Of a stretch of DNA of 64,000 bases, positions 45,752-56,660 are shown piece after piece. Position 1 is the first letter of the stretch, and each line of letters opens with the position of its first letter. A program made the translations under genes and the position numbers. The stretch lies in the NCBI GenBank assembly GCA_029582165.1, contig CM055887.1, forward strand, positions 11,211,190 through 11,275,189. The letters run 5' to 3'. The notes under the pieces are model-generated. The model saw only the letters and a list, made by a program, of their open reading frames with translations, ran no database searches and was not told where the DNA came from. The DNA comes from Portulaca oleracea (lineage: Eukaryota; Streptophyta; Magnoliopsida; Caryophyllales; Portulacaceae).

Positions 45752-46006
45752 GTAATTATATATTCCTATTGTTTACAACGAACTAGATTCAAACTTTTTA
45801 GGTGGACTTGTACTTTAAAGATTTCAGAGTTCTTATGTAGTTGCCAGGTTGAGTTGCAAATTGATTTCTCTTTCAAAAGCATACCTCGTGGAATGAGTAA
45901 ACAGAATGCTTAAAGTTTTGCATAGTATGTAATCATGCAAGAGAAGTAAATAATGTAAGAAATATTAGCTTAGTTGGTAGATGATGTCCTTGAATAAGTT
46001 AGGCTA
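44862..46006. other. unassigned sequence with LTR-like fragments and a (TA)n tract
   Basis: 45090-45250 contains decayed AACACGG/TTGTTG motifs reminiscent of the Athila-like LTR. A T run is at 45489-45500, and (TA)n spans 45688-45746. No gene was recognised. Confidence 0.4.
45688..45746. repeat. (TA)n microsatellite
   Basis: Uninterrupted TA run. It creates a spurious Tyr/Ile open frame. Confidence 0.95.
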
Positions 46007-46014
46007 GGTATAGC

Positions 46015-46523
46015 TAGACCTGAAAATTTCTGAACCGACCCGATACCCCGACCCGAACCCGCCCAAAATTTATGGGTTTTGAACACGATTTTCTCAATTA
46101 AACCCGTAATACACCAAATCTTAAAATTAGCAGGTCAAATCAAACCCGCCCGTTTGACCAAAAAAATTAATTTTTTAAGTTACACTTTATTAGAATTTGT
46201 GACTATTCATTGAAAATTTTAACTATTAAATTATAAGTGCAACTCATTTATTATTATTCTTTAACTTTAAGTTAAAATAGTTATAATAATCTATCGTTAC
46301 TAGAAGATAATCATATTTTATTATATTTATTGTACAAAAAGTAGTATTTAGACACCATTTTTTTAAAAGAAAAAACGGAAAAAGGTCGCAATCATAACCC
46401 TTGGCTTAACTCGAAACACACCACCCGTATTTATCCAAACCTGAAAAGACCCGATCCGTATTTACCGGGACTCGATATACGTCTGACCCGAAACTGGCCC
46501 GCCTGATCGAATTGATAGGTCTA
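46015..46523. mobile_element. hAT-like MITE with TAGACCT termini
   Basis: The left end is TAGACCTGAAAATTTC, and the right complement is TAGACCTATCAATTCG. CCCGACCCG/CGGGTC-rich subterminal sequence is present at both sides. GGTATAGC (46007-46014) and TGTATAGT (46524-46531) form an 8-bp duplication with two mismatches, as expected of hAT elements. There is no coding capacity. Confidence 0.65.
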
Positions 46524-46531
46524 TGTATAGT

Positions 46532-47291
46532 GATTGCGTCCTTCTAATAATAGTAAATTAATCAACACCAACAATGTATATGATGAACTATGAAAGTGTT
46601 GTGATTGTAAAGTGATGATATCCTAGTTCCCAAGTAGTTCTCGACTGCTAGCAGGTGGTAGTTTTCCGGCTTGTGTGTGTCTCAATGTTGTGGGTGAACC
46701 TCTTTCTACATGAGTTGAAAAGCATTGGCGTCTTCTCGAGTGAGCCGAATTCAAGCCAGTGTCACTTTGGACGTTTCACCACGTCCCCTTTGAGTGAAGA
46801 GTTTAGACAGACAAGGAGAGTAAGAAAGAAGAAAACCAAAGATTGGAAGAAATATGGGTAGCAAGAAAACTATTAGGAACTATTTTTCTTGGCTACACCT
46901 TAAATTGAAAAAAAAAAGCACGAAATTCATTATGGTTAGTCCATACCAAATGTTTTATTGTTTGTGTCATCAATACTTATTCTCTTCTCTTGTTTTCATG
47001 TGTTGTGCTTGTAAATTATACCGCTTATTCTAGTGGACGGATCTATACCCACCAGTCCCATATGGAACGACCCAAAATATCTTATTTCACATGTCTATCT
47101 AGTCCATTCATTTTAATACTTTTTATTTGATATATTTTGGTGTATTTCAGTAGGTACACCAAAATATACTTATTGATGTAACACCATTGTTTTTCATTTC
47201 AAAACCGCGACATGTTTAACACATTAGAGTTTGGACGACAAAGAGAAGTCTTTTGATGTATTTAAACCTTCTCATTCATATTTCATAGGTT
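46532..47291. other. spacer, no feature assigned
   Basis: A 69-codon frame at 46655 ends in a basic stretch (RRVRKKKTKDWKKYG) but has no recognisable domain. Nothing else was seen. Confidence 0.35.
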
Positions 47292-47296
47292 CAATG

Positions 47297-47963
47297 TGTT
47301 GGATAATTTCAAGTGTATGATAAGTTTAGTGACTTAGTTTTATCTAAGTTAACTCATAAGATAGGATATTGGGTATAAGGAAAAGTCGGGTAGACTTTTC
47401 GGGACCTAATTAGCCCTATTAAGGGTAACACATGCATGTGTTATCAAGTAAGGAGGTAACTTTGATAATATTTAGTCAGTTTTATGCATGGATAGTTTAA
47501 GCATGTTTTCATACATTTGATGAGTGGATAATAATTAATTAATTATTTTATTATCTATATTATCCAAAGATGACAAGGATATCTTATCCTTAATCTTATC
47601 CTTATGACAATGCTAAATCTCATCCATATCCACCCTATCCAAGTGCCTCTTCATGGCTTATAAATAGGGTGGATATGATGTCATTTCAAGGGGTTGTCAA
47701 ATGGTGTCAAGTCTGAATGTCATTTGCAAGTTTGTGACATAGGACCCATCATATTCATTCCAACGAGAATCCCATCTCCTTGGTTTTTGGTGGCCACAAT
47801 CTCTAAGGTTGACATGAGAGTATGTGTCTAAGTTCCTACAAGGCGAGTGTTTTATCCTGCAGACTATATACGACAGTTATATAAGTCGAAGGAGAGAAGG
47901 TATACTTTCGACTCACTTGAATACCCGAGTAAATTCCCATCCTACAACGATTTTACATCAACA
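47297..47963 (+). repeat. 5' LTR of the LARD
   Basis: Aligned base for base in length with 50381-51047. The TATA box is at about 47660. Confidence 0.95.
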
Positions 47964-50380
47964 GTCTTCGACTTATATATGATCGGGTTTTTGAGTCGAA
48001 GCATGACAAGATCAAGATCAAGATCAAGTAAAGAGATATTCATGGATGAATTTGATGGTTACAAGTTTGGCCGATTAAGTCACAATCATGAGATAAGTAA
48101 TTTTTAATCCATGATTAATGGTTGCGTACAACAAATATGCTCGATCTCTTGTTTGGTGTGTACTTGCAAGATTAATAATTGATATTCTTAGCTGACATGC
48201 AGATGGTTATTTCGTGATTATATTATCTTGGAGCATGTATGATGAGATCTTTGTATGGTTGATTTGCTATGTGTGTACATGATTATCCAGGCATGATGTG
48301 TTATTTGAATAACTACCATCAACCACTTGGTTTTATCCTTGACTGCTTCGATAATGGGCAATGAATATACCGGATGTGACATGTCAATAATGATGTTAAT
48401 CTTGATTGGCAAGTTTATTAAATCATAAATTTTTGGATATGTGATTATCAAGTTTAAGTTTTATGATTTATTTTATACATGTCACATCCATGGTATAATT
48501 TATGACGTTGCATGATTTTATTAATATATATGTTAAGTTATGTAGACTAATTTTTTTGATCATGAGATAAGTTGACAATATGTAAAATATTGTTTTATTT
48601 GAGTACAAGATGATCATGTCATAAGTGTTAGTCTATGAATTATTTAAGTGATATATGTATTGTTCAAGTATGCATGTTCAAGTATAAGTTTTGCTACAAG
48701 AAAAGAAACGTATATTTTATGTACATTTGAAAAGATTATAAGTCCATGACTATGTTATTATAGATGGATTTAATTAAGTTTAAATTGGCCAAGTGTACGA
48801 TTTTAGATCCATGGTTATTTATTTTGGATATAGTCATGAAGAGAATATTTCATAAGTAAATGTGAAGGTTTATTCACATTATAAGTTAAGTAGTATTCTC
48901 TATAAGATGATATGGCCAAATAAAGTAAAATGTAATTAATTTTAGTTACATATTTTGTAGCAAATGTCCAATATGTAATAGTTTAATTACATATATGAGA
49001 TGGAGTTTTAAATTCTATAAGAGTACAAGTAAGGATTTTATTCTCCATGATAACTTAATAAAGTTTATATTAAGTTTAAGTTGTAATGGTTTAACTACAT
49101 GTCAAGATTAAGCTTACAAGTTAATTATGGTTCCAATAAGTACAAGATTTAATGTGAGATTATTCTTAAGGAGCCTACAATATTGATTATTATACTAGTC
49201 TACAATATGATAGTTTAATCATATTGATTGCTAGATAATCTACAATATTGATTGCTAAGGAGCCTACAATATTGATTGTCAGGAGCTTACAATATGATAG
49301 TTTAATCATATTGATTGCTAAGACCTACAATATTGATTGCTATAAGCCTACAATATGAAAACTTAAGTCATATTGATTGCAAGTAAAGTTTTATTCGAGT
49401 TCATTGCCTACAATATGATTGTTTAATTATATTGATTGCAAAAGTTAAGTTTCTTTTTCAATGGCGAAATGTAATAAAATGGTTAAGTTGTATGGATATC
49501 GATATCGAGCTATAATACAATGGTTTAGTTGTATGTATTGTCGATATATTTAAGTATGCAAGTTTAAGTTACAAGTGTTATTAAGTATGACTATCTTCAA
49601 AGTTTAATAATTGATCATGGAAAGATATGGATTTATCTAGTGATCGTTATTGGTTAAGGATGAAGTAGGTCATTGTTTTCAAGATTTTCAAGTTGTTCAA
49701 GAAAGACCTCGGTTTGATCCTTTGGTTAAAGGACTAAACAAGGACTTGATAATTTTATATTATCAAGGGCGATAGGAATAAGCCCAATTTTAACAAATAC
49801 TAATAATAGTGCCTCTTCTTGATACTTGACTTGATGTCAAGCTCTCGGAGGGTGACTCTATTAGATAGTGATTGTGATAGCACAAATTTTAAACTGTCCC
49901 AAGGTTAAGTATTGCGCTTAAGCTGTAATGTACAGAGGTTGAGTGTTTACTCTTAATAGACTGTTTAAGGATGGGGGCTCAATTACAGGAGCATATAAGT
50001 TTCAGTCTACCTATGTGAGCAAGAGGTATAGCCGCCTCAAGGAGCTAATGGGCTTGGCTTCAATTTGCTCACGAGAGGATATGTGACACATGGCAGATAA
50101 TAGTGTCGTAAGTTCAAGGAATCTTAGTTGATGAGTTGTGTCAGTGAAATGTATCCAAATGGTCAACAAGGATGTGAAGTTCAATGCTTAGTCAACTATC
50201 ACATTCAGACATTTGTAATTATGTTCACTACATGGAAGTTCAAGTCGCAAGACACTATCCATGATACACAACAATTCCTTACTCTCTTGGTGATCAAGTT
50301 GTGTATTTATGATATGTCACAAATGGCGGGGGTGTTGGAATATTGGTTAATAATTCCATACACTCGAAATGGCGGGGGAT
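47964..50380 (+). other. LARD internal region
   Basis: Directly after the LTR is GTCTTCGACTTATATATGAT, which is not the common tRNA-Met site, so the primer is unidentified. 49170-49445 is a degenerate tandem array. The 3' end has two similar purine tracts, AAATGGCGGGGGTGTTGG at about 50321 and AAATGGCGGGGGATTGTTGG at 50367, the second abutting the 3' LTR. Confidence 0.7.
49170..49445. repeat. degenerate CTACAATATTGATTGC tandem repeat
   Basis: At least ten alternating copies of CTACAATATTGATTGC and CTACAATATGATAGTTTAAT...CATATTGATTGC with spacing of about 22-60 bp, inside the LARD interior. AATATT and ATTAAAC-type inverted pairs could form small hairpins. Confidence 0.8.
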
Positions 50381-51047
50381 TGTTGGATAATTTCAAGTGT
50401 ATGACAAGTTTAGTGACTTGGTTTTATCTAAGTTAACTCATAAGATAGGATATTGGATATAAGGAAAAGTCGGGTAGACTTTTCGGGACCTAATTAGCCC
50501 TATTAAGGGTAACACATGCATGTGTTATCAAGTAAGGAGGTAACTTTGATAATATTTAGTCAGTTTTATACATGGATAGTTTAAGCATGTTTTCATACAT
50601 TTGATGAGTGGATAATAATTAATTAATTATTTTATTATCTATATTATCCAAAGATGACAAGGATATCTTATCCTTAATCTTATCCTTATGACAATGCTAA
50701 ATCTCATCCATATCCACCCTATCCAAGTGCCTCTTCATGGCTTATAAATAGGGTGGATATGATACCATTTCAAGGGGTTGTCAAATGGTGTCAAGTCTGA
50801 ATGTCATTTGCAAGTTTGTGACATAGGACCCATCATATTCATTCCAACGAGAATCCCATCTCCTTGGTTTTTGGTGGCCACAATCTCTAAGGTTGACATG
50901 AGAGTATGTGTCTAAGTTCCTACAAGGCGAGTGTTTTATCCTGCAGACTATATACGGCAGTTATATAAGTCGAAGGAGAGAAGGTATGCCTTCGACTCAC
51001 TTGAATACCTGAGTAAATTCCCATCCTACAACGATTTTACATCAACA
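50381..51047 (+). repeat. 3' LTR of the LARD
   Basis: See the 5' LTR. Visible differences include GATGTC versus GATACC after the TATA box, and TACTTTCG versus TGCCTTCG. Confidence 0.95.
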
Positions 51048-51257
51048 CAATGCAACCGCTAAGGGCATATTTAGTTTCAGGTTTGGGAATGAGACTTGAT
51101 ACCTAAATTATCAAGTTCCCTTGTCCCCCACCTCCCTCCAAAAAAAAAAAATTAAGGAGGATTTGATATATTTACTTCTCTTTTGTGGGGATTTCAGATC
51201 TCATTTCCAAAAGTATCAATATTTTTCTTCAAAAAGTAAAATAATTTGTACCAATGA

Positions 51258-52334
51258 TGAACCGTATGGGGATCGATTTACTTTTGGTTCGTCTTGGGTC
51301 ATCGGCTCGCTTCAAGCCGCCCTCTCCTATCCTCGAATCAAACTCGGTTTCAATGTCCATTTCATGGTGGGTACGGGTCTTTGGAGGGTCGTTATGGCTA
51401 TTAAGGAGAGCGGTGTTTCATTATATGAAGATCCCGAGACATTAGATGACATCTAAGGTCTTCATTAGACCATTCACGAGCCTTCTAAGGGGCTCCGGAA
51501 CCATCGGCAAGAATAAACACAAGGTGGTGATGGCGTTCAAAGGTTCGAAATACGCATGCCTTTACTCTTTCGACCATAACTCCTTCAATACAACTCCGAT
51601 AGACCTGAAACTTTGGGATCTTAAAGTAGACACCGAGCGCTTTCCAACGATATATTATGGGCTTAAAACGAAGTTCGGATGAAGGAGTTATGCAAGTTAG
51701 AAGTCAGCAGAAAAAAACTGCCAACAGCACGATCGTGCCATTATGTCGCACGATCGTGCCATTCTTCCAGCAGGCAGTGCACGATCGTGCCGTTTGATAG
51801 CACGATCGTGCCATTTGTGAACGTGTCATTTTTTCGGCCTTTCTCTCTCTCTTTTGGTTATGTTTTCCCCCTTCCATTATATATACTTGTAAGCCTCTTT
51901 TTGTAGGGTAGAATAGATAGATTAGAGATAGAAGTTTGAGAGCTTTAGACTCAAAAATCCTCTCAATTGGAGATTTTGTAATTGTGGGTTTTCAAACCCT
52001 AATCAATGAAAGCTAATCCTTTGGGTGGAATTGCTTGGTGATTTCTCTTCCTTGTGAGTGGGTGTTCTTCCTCCACTCTTTGTGGGATTTCTTGGGTGTT
52101 TAATGGTGCTTTGCTTGTGGAGGGTCCTTTTGCAAGTGATTGAACATCTTAGTTCAATTGGGTGAGTGTTTACTCTTTACAATTATCCATATCCCCTTTA
52201 ATTCTTATTGTATTTGTTGTTCATCTCCAAAATTCCAAAACCCTTAAAATTAGTTTGTAGTGTTTATGAGTTCTATGGGTGGATTTCCATCATCCACATG
52301 ATTTTGCATAGGCCCTAGGTCCCGATCCTCTCCA
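51258..52334 (+). repeat. 5' LTR of the gag-protease element
   Basis: Contains four copies of the 12-bp palindrome GCACGATCGTGC at 51727, 51748, 51779 and 51800, usually followed by CATT, just upstream of a TATATATACTTG box at about 51880. Confidence 0.9.
51727..51811. repeat. GCACGATCGTGC palindrome array in the LTR
   Basis: Four perfect palindromes in 85 bp. The 3' LTR keeps only one (55107-55118). Confidence 0.95.
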
Positions 52335-52336
52335 TT

Positions 52337-52352
52337 TGGTATCAGAGCTAGG
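52337..52352 (+). other. tRNA-Met primer-binding site
   Basis: TGGTATCAGAGCTAGG begins two bases after the 5' LTR. Confidence 0.85.
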
Positions 52353-53016
52353 CATAGAACTCATAGTTTATTGGAGATTTCTTGTTTGTGCCCGGAATTG
52401 TTCTTGTTATTGTTTGGTGGTGATTTTTGGTGTTCTTGGTGTTGTTGGATTTGTTGCAATATTGGTGTTCCCCATTCCCTGTGCCTCCAAGTATATTGGA
52501 GTATATCGTATTGTGTTTGTGTTTATTGATTTTGATGCATATTGGAGCATTGAGGTGAAGTTGGAAAATGGTGCACGAAAGGTGTTCGATGACATGTCAA
52601 TGTGAGAAAAATACAAAGAACCCTTAACCAAACACTAGCCAACTACAAGAAAACCCCCAAACTCCTCAAACACAACCCAAACACAATCCGTCACTTCATC
52701 CATTATTGTTGGGTGTTATTGTTGTTCTTGATTGTTGATTGAATGGTTGGAAATAGTATTAGGTTGTGTTGAAATTTAATTGTTGGATTTGTTGAGTTGG
52801 TGGTTGTGTTGGTGGTTGTTTTGTTGGTGGATATTATTGGTGGTGGTTGTGTGCCCATCCAGGTTTGTTCTTCATGGTGCATTCCCCTTGCCGGTTTCAC
52901 CTCATTTTCCTTCACAAAATTAGCCTCTAAAAACCCCTCAAAACTTCCTAGCTACAAAGAACCCAAACCTCCATCCGCTCAAATTATACACCCCACAGTA
53001 AAACCAAGCTCCACAA
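52353..53016 (+). other. untranslated leader of the gag-protease element
   Basis: G/T-rich stretch with many GTTGTTGG motifs, then a C/A-rich part before the gag ATG. No gene. Confidence 0.5.
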
Positions 53017-53978
53017 ATGGCCTCCATGTCCTATGCTTCGGGCAAACATGATGTCCCTCTTTTCCCTAAACCCAAACCCAAACCAACCTTCAAGGAGACT
53101 CTTCAAAGAATCGAAGAGAAGGTTCTAGAAGTGCAACGTCAAATGGGTGACTTACTCCGCGCTACGACCCCTACACAACTAGAGTCATTGAAAAGGGATC
53201 GTGACATTTCAACTCGGTCTCCTAGAACTCACTATAGTGGTTATTTGAGGTATTTCGATGATTATCGTCATGGTGGTTCTAATGTTAGGAGAATGGAGGA
53301 GAAGGTTACTTCATGGCCTTCTTGGAAGGGAAGTGCTCACTCTTGAAGGAAGACTTCATCCAAGGGAAGTGGAACTTCCAGCCATCTTCCCGAGCTCATA
53401 AGGAAAGTACGAAATATCTCCGGAAGCTCAAGGGTAGAAAATGCTTCACATGTCGGGTTTATGGTCACTACCAAGCCCAATGCCCCACGAAGATGGTTGA
53501 AAGTTCCAAAGCAAGTGAGGTAGCCACACTGGAGGCTCCAAAGACTAGTGTTGAGGTTCGCGCGCAAGAAGGGGAGAGTTCAACTCCTAGGCGATCCTTT
53601 ATCATGACCAAGGATTCCCGGGATAACTCTCAACGAGAGAATATCTTCCGAACTCGGTTCACCATCGGCGAGAAGGCAGCTAAGGTCATCATCGACGGTG
53701 GGAGCTGCACCAACTTGGCCTCTACCTACATGGTTGAGAAACTACAATTGCCGGTCTCGGCTCATCCTCAACCGTATAGCTTGTAAGGGCTAAAAGATGG
53801 CGGCGACTTCGAGGTAACCCTACAAGTCTTGGTTTCTTTCTCCGCTTGGTCTTATGATGATAGTGTTCTTTGCGATGTTGTCCCCATGGATGCTTGCCAT
53901 TTACTACTTGGTAGACCTTGGCAATTTGATCGGCATGCTATCCACGACGGCCGGAAGAACACTTACACTTTCTGAATG
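53017..53978 (+). pseudogene. reduced Gag with zinc knuckle, and aspartic protease
   Basis: The ATG at 53017 starts MASMSYASGKHDVPLF, followed by a predicted coil (TLQRIEEKVLEVQRQM), and the frame stops at 53344. A shifted frame from about 53313 continues with ...KGRKCFTCRVYGHYQAQCP, a clean CX2CX4HX4C knuckle, then a linker and KVIIDGGSCTNLAS, the protease active site in the DGGS form usual in plant chromoviruses such as Tekay/Del. After a shift near 53785 come VLCDVVPMDACHLLLGRPWQ (LLLGRPW flap partner) and TYTF before a TGA at 53976-53978. Most of the capsid domain usually found between coil and knuckle is missing. Confidence 0.7.
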
Positions 53979-54638
53979 GGAGAAAGAAAAATCAAACTCA
54001 TTCCTTTACCCCATTTCGAAACTGATATACCACAAACCGGGTTGGGAAGTGAGAAGAGAGACCTCCAAAAGAGTGAAACATGGAATGAGAGTGCTTTGAG
54101 CAAAGGAAAGCCACATCGGGCTTTACTCTTGCGAAGAAGCGACCCTAGTGAGGTTGAGCGATCCTTAGCTCCACAAAAATTTCCGACCTCCCTCCCTTGT
54201 CTCTCACCCTTGCTCACAACTCCTACCTAGCTCCGCATAGAGTGTCCACGTGTTGAGTCGTGCTCAATCGCTCCCGAGCCTCGCAATGGAGTTGAATTGC
54301 ATGAGGACACGTCCTTGACCAATCCCCTGAGTTCCATTACTTCCACATCGAGGTTGAACGAGGAAAAGGTTGTCTCCATTAGCCTTGACCTCGAGCTCTC
54401 ATGTGACGAATTCCTTGTTGCTTTCAACAAGTTGATGGGTGCTAGACGTGTTCGGGTCCTTCGTGATGTCGAATTGACCCCTCCTTTTCGTCGAAATTGC
54501 TACATTTTTGAAAAGGACGGGTCGATGAGCGTCACTCTACTTCGACTGTTGGAGTACATACTTTTGGGTCTGCACAGATATGCGGTTAATTTTGAACCCC
54601 CAAGAGTTGAGGACACCTCTTTTCGAAGAAAGGGAGTA
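53979..54638 (+). pseudogene. post-protease spacer frames and polypurine tract
   Basis: The frame re-opens as GERKIKLIPLPHF and passes into Ser/Lys-rich sequence, where reverse transcriptase would start in a complete element but does not. 54297-54638 continues in another frame with STSRLNEEKVVSISLDLE and a short domain of unknown type, stopping at the polypurine tract. The layout parallels 43180-43840. Confidence 0.5.
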
Positions 54639-55675
54639 TGAACCGTATGGGGATCGGTTTACTTTTGGTTCGTCTTGGGTCACCGGCTCGCTTCAAGCCG
54701 CCCTCTCCTCTCCTCGAATCAAACCTAGTTTCAATGTCCATTTCATGGTAGGTATGGGTCCTTGGAGGGTCGTTATGGCCATTAAGGAGAGCGGTGTTTC
54801 ATTATGTGAAGATCCCGAGACATTAGATGACATCTTAGGTCTTCATTAGACCATTCATGAGCCTTCTAAGACGCTCCGGAATCATCGGCAAGAATAAACA
54901 CAAGGTGGTGAAGGCGTTCAAAGGTTCGAAATACGTGTGTCTTCACTCTTTCGACCATAACTCCTTCAATACAACTCCGATGGTCCTGAATCTTTGGGAG
55001 CTTAAAGTAGACACCGAGCGCTTTTTAACGATATATTATGGGCTTAAAACGGAGTTCGAATGAAGGAGTTATGCAAGTTAGAAGTTAGCTGAAAAAACTG
55101 CCAACAGCACGATCGTGCCATTTGCCCCTTCCCTTATATATACTTGTAAGTTAGAAGTTCGAATGTCATTTTTTCGGCCTTTCTCTCTCTCGTTTGGTTA
55201 TGTTTTCCCCCTTCCCTTATATATACTTGTAAGCCTCTTTTTGTAGGGTAGAATAGATAGATTAGAGATAGAAGTTTGAGAGCTTTAGACTCAAAAATCC
55301 TCTCAATTGGAGAGTTTGTAATTGTGAGTTTTCAAACCCTAATCAATGAAAGCTAATCCTTTGGGTGGTAATTGCTTGGTGATTTCTCTTCCTTGTGAGT
55401 GGTGTTCTTCCTCCACTCTTTTGAGATTTCTTGGGTGTTTAATGGTGCTTTGCTTGTGGAGGGTCCTTTTGCAAGTGATTGAACATCTTAGTTCAATTGG
55501 GTGAGTGTTTACTCTTTACAATTGTACCCATATCCCCTTTAATTCTTGTTGTATTTGTTGTTCATCTACAAAATCCTAAAACCCTAAAAATTAGTTTGTA
55601 GTGTTTATGAGTTCTATGGGCGTATTTCCATCATCCACATGATTTTGCATAGGCCCTAGGTCCCGATCCTCTCCA
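54639..55675 (+). repeat. 3' LTR of the gag-protease element
   Basis: Shorter than the 5' LTR by about 40 bp, with a single GCACGATCGTGC and a local duplication of CCTTCCCTTATATATACTTG at about 55127 and 55211, which gives it two TATA-like boxes. Confidence 0.9.
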
Positions 55676-55872
55676 AATAATTTTAATTTAACTTTTTTCA
55701 ATACTTCGCCTATGAATCAATCTCTAACAAAAAAAATTTAAAAAAAAGTAAAAAGTAAAAATAAAAGTAAAACTAAAATTAAATACAAATAAATATTAGC
55801 ATCAAGATTAACATTATTAATACTAATATAAGTATTAATATAAAAACTAATATTAATATTAATGTAAATATT
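55676..55872. repeat. AT-rich TTAATATTAATA simple repeat, left part
   Basis: Runs of AAAAGTAAAA then TATTAATATTAATGT. It continues at 59715 after the solo LTR insertion. Confidence 0.7.
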
Positions 55873-56439
55873 TGTAACGCCCCGGAAATTCAAATCTAAA
55901 CTTAATGGTCAAAGTCAAACGTTGACTAACTTTAACAGCGGAAGATTCATTTTTTTTATCTCATTTTATTTACTTAGGCGTTACTGCCGTATCTCCAAAG
56001 AGATACAAGGCAAGAAAGGAAAACTAACAACAAGCGATAACTGTTTACTTCAACTTAACAACGAAAAGAACTTCGAATTCTAGAACAACATAAACTCAAC
56101 ATTACTAAACTTCAAGTCTAAACATAAACTAAACTTTATTTTCAAAACGACTAACTCCAACGTCCTCGCTCTAGTGCCCTTCCCCTTCACATAACTGATC
56201 TTCACCTGAAAACAAAACATTCACAACATGAGGGGGGAAACCTCAATAATGTCTACCCCTAACTGTCAAAACAGTTCAAAGTTCATTTTAAACCATTTTA
56301 GGGGAGGGGAACAACCGAACAAGTCAAACCTTTTTACAACTCATTTGAAACCCAACCAAAAAATAACCAGAGTTTAGAAATAACAAAACTTATAAACCAA
56401 CAGTATCAACTTTCCACTCAGAAAAACACAACGTTCCAG

Positions 56440-56660
56440 AAAACCTCAACTGACACTTTCAAACTCAGAATCAGACATCAGAAATTAGAATCAGAAATCA
56501 GAAATCAGAAACAGAGTAATCATTTCCTTAGAAAACAATCAGAATTTTATTATGCGGGCGGGATTTGCCTATCCCCAGAATATCAGAATCAGAATCAGAA
56601 CAAGATCTCAGATCCTCAGAATCAGAATGGATGGCCAGTCCCAGAAACAAAATCAGATGT
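56440..56660. repeat. (CAGAAT)n-like degenerate repeat
   Basis: ATCAGAAATCAGAAATCAG and CAGAATCAGAATCAG runs within the solo LTR. A TGCGGGCGGGATTTGCC block interrupts them. Confidence 0.8.

Larger units (their letters stand above)
47297..51047 (+). mobile_element. LARD-type noncoding LTR retrotransposon with intact ends
   Basis: Two 667-bp LTRs (47297-47963 and 50381-51047) differ at only a handful of positions. They begin TGTTGGATAATTTC and end TTTTACATCAACA. CAATG flanks both sides exactly (47292-47296, 51048-51052). Both LTRs carry CTTATAAATAGGG, a good TATA box. The 2.4-kb interior has no protein-coding frame of note, so it is a large retrotransposon derivative depending on another element's proteins. 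The near-identity of the LTRs makes it one of the youngest insertions here. Confidence 0.9.
51258..55675 (+). mobile_element. gag-protease-only LTR retrotransposon (TR-GAG type, chromovirus-like)
   Basis: LTRs at 51258-52334 and 54639-55675 begin TGAACCGTATGGGGATCG and end GATCCTCTCCA. A perfect TGGTATCAGAGC site follows the first, and GAAAGGGAGTA precedes the second. AATGA (51253-51257) and AATAA (55676-55680) flank it, one mismatch. The 2.3-kb interior encodes a reduced Gag and a protease and then a spacer, with no reverse transcriptase or integrase. Confidence 0.85.

Noticed and set aside
45662..45913. 83-codon frame
   Set aside because: Its core is Tyr-Ile from the (TA)n tract.
46655..46861. 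69-codon frame with basic C-terminus
   Set aside because: Short, isolated and without a recognised domain; not enough to call a gene.
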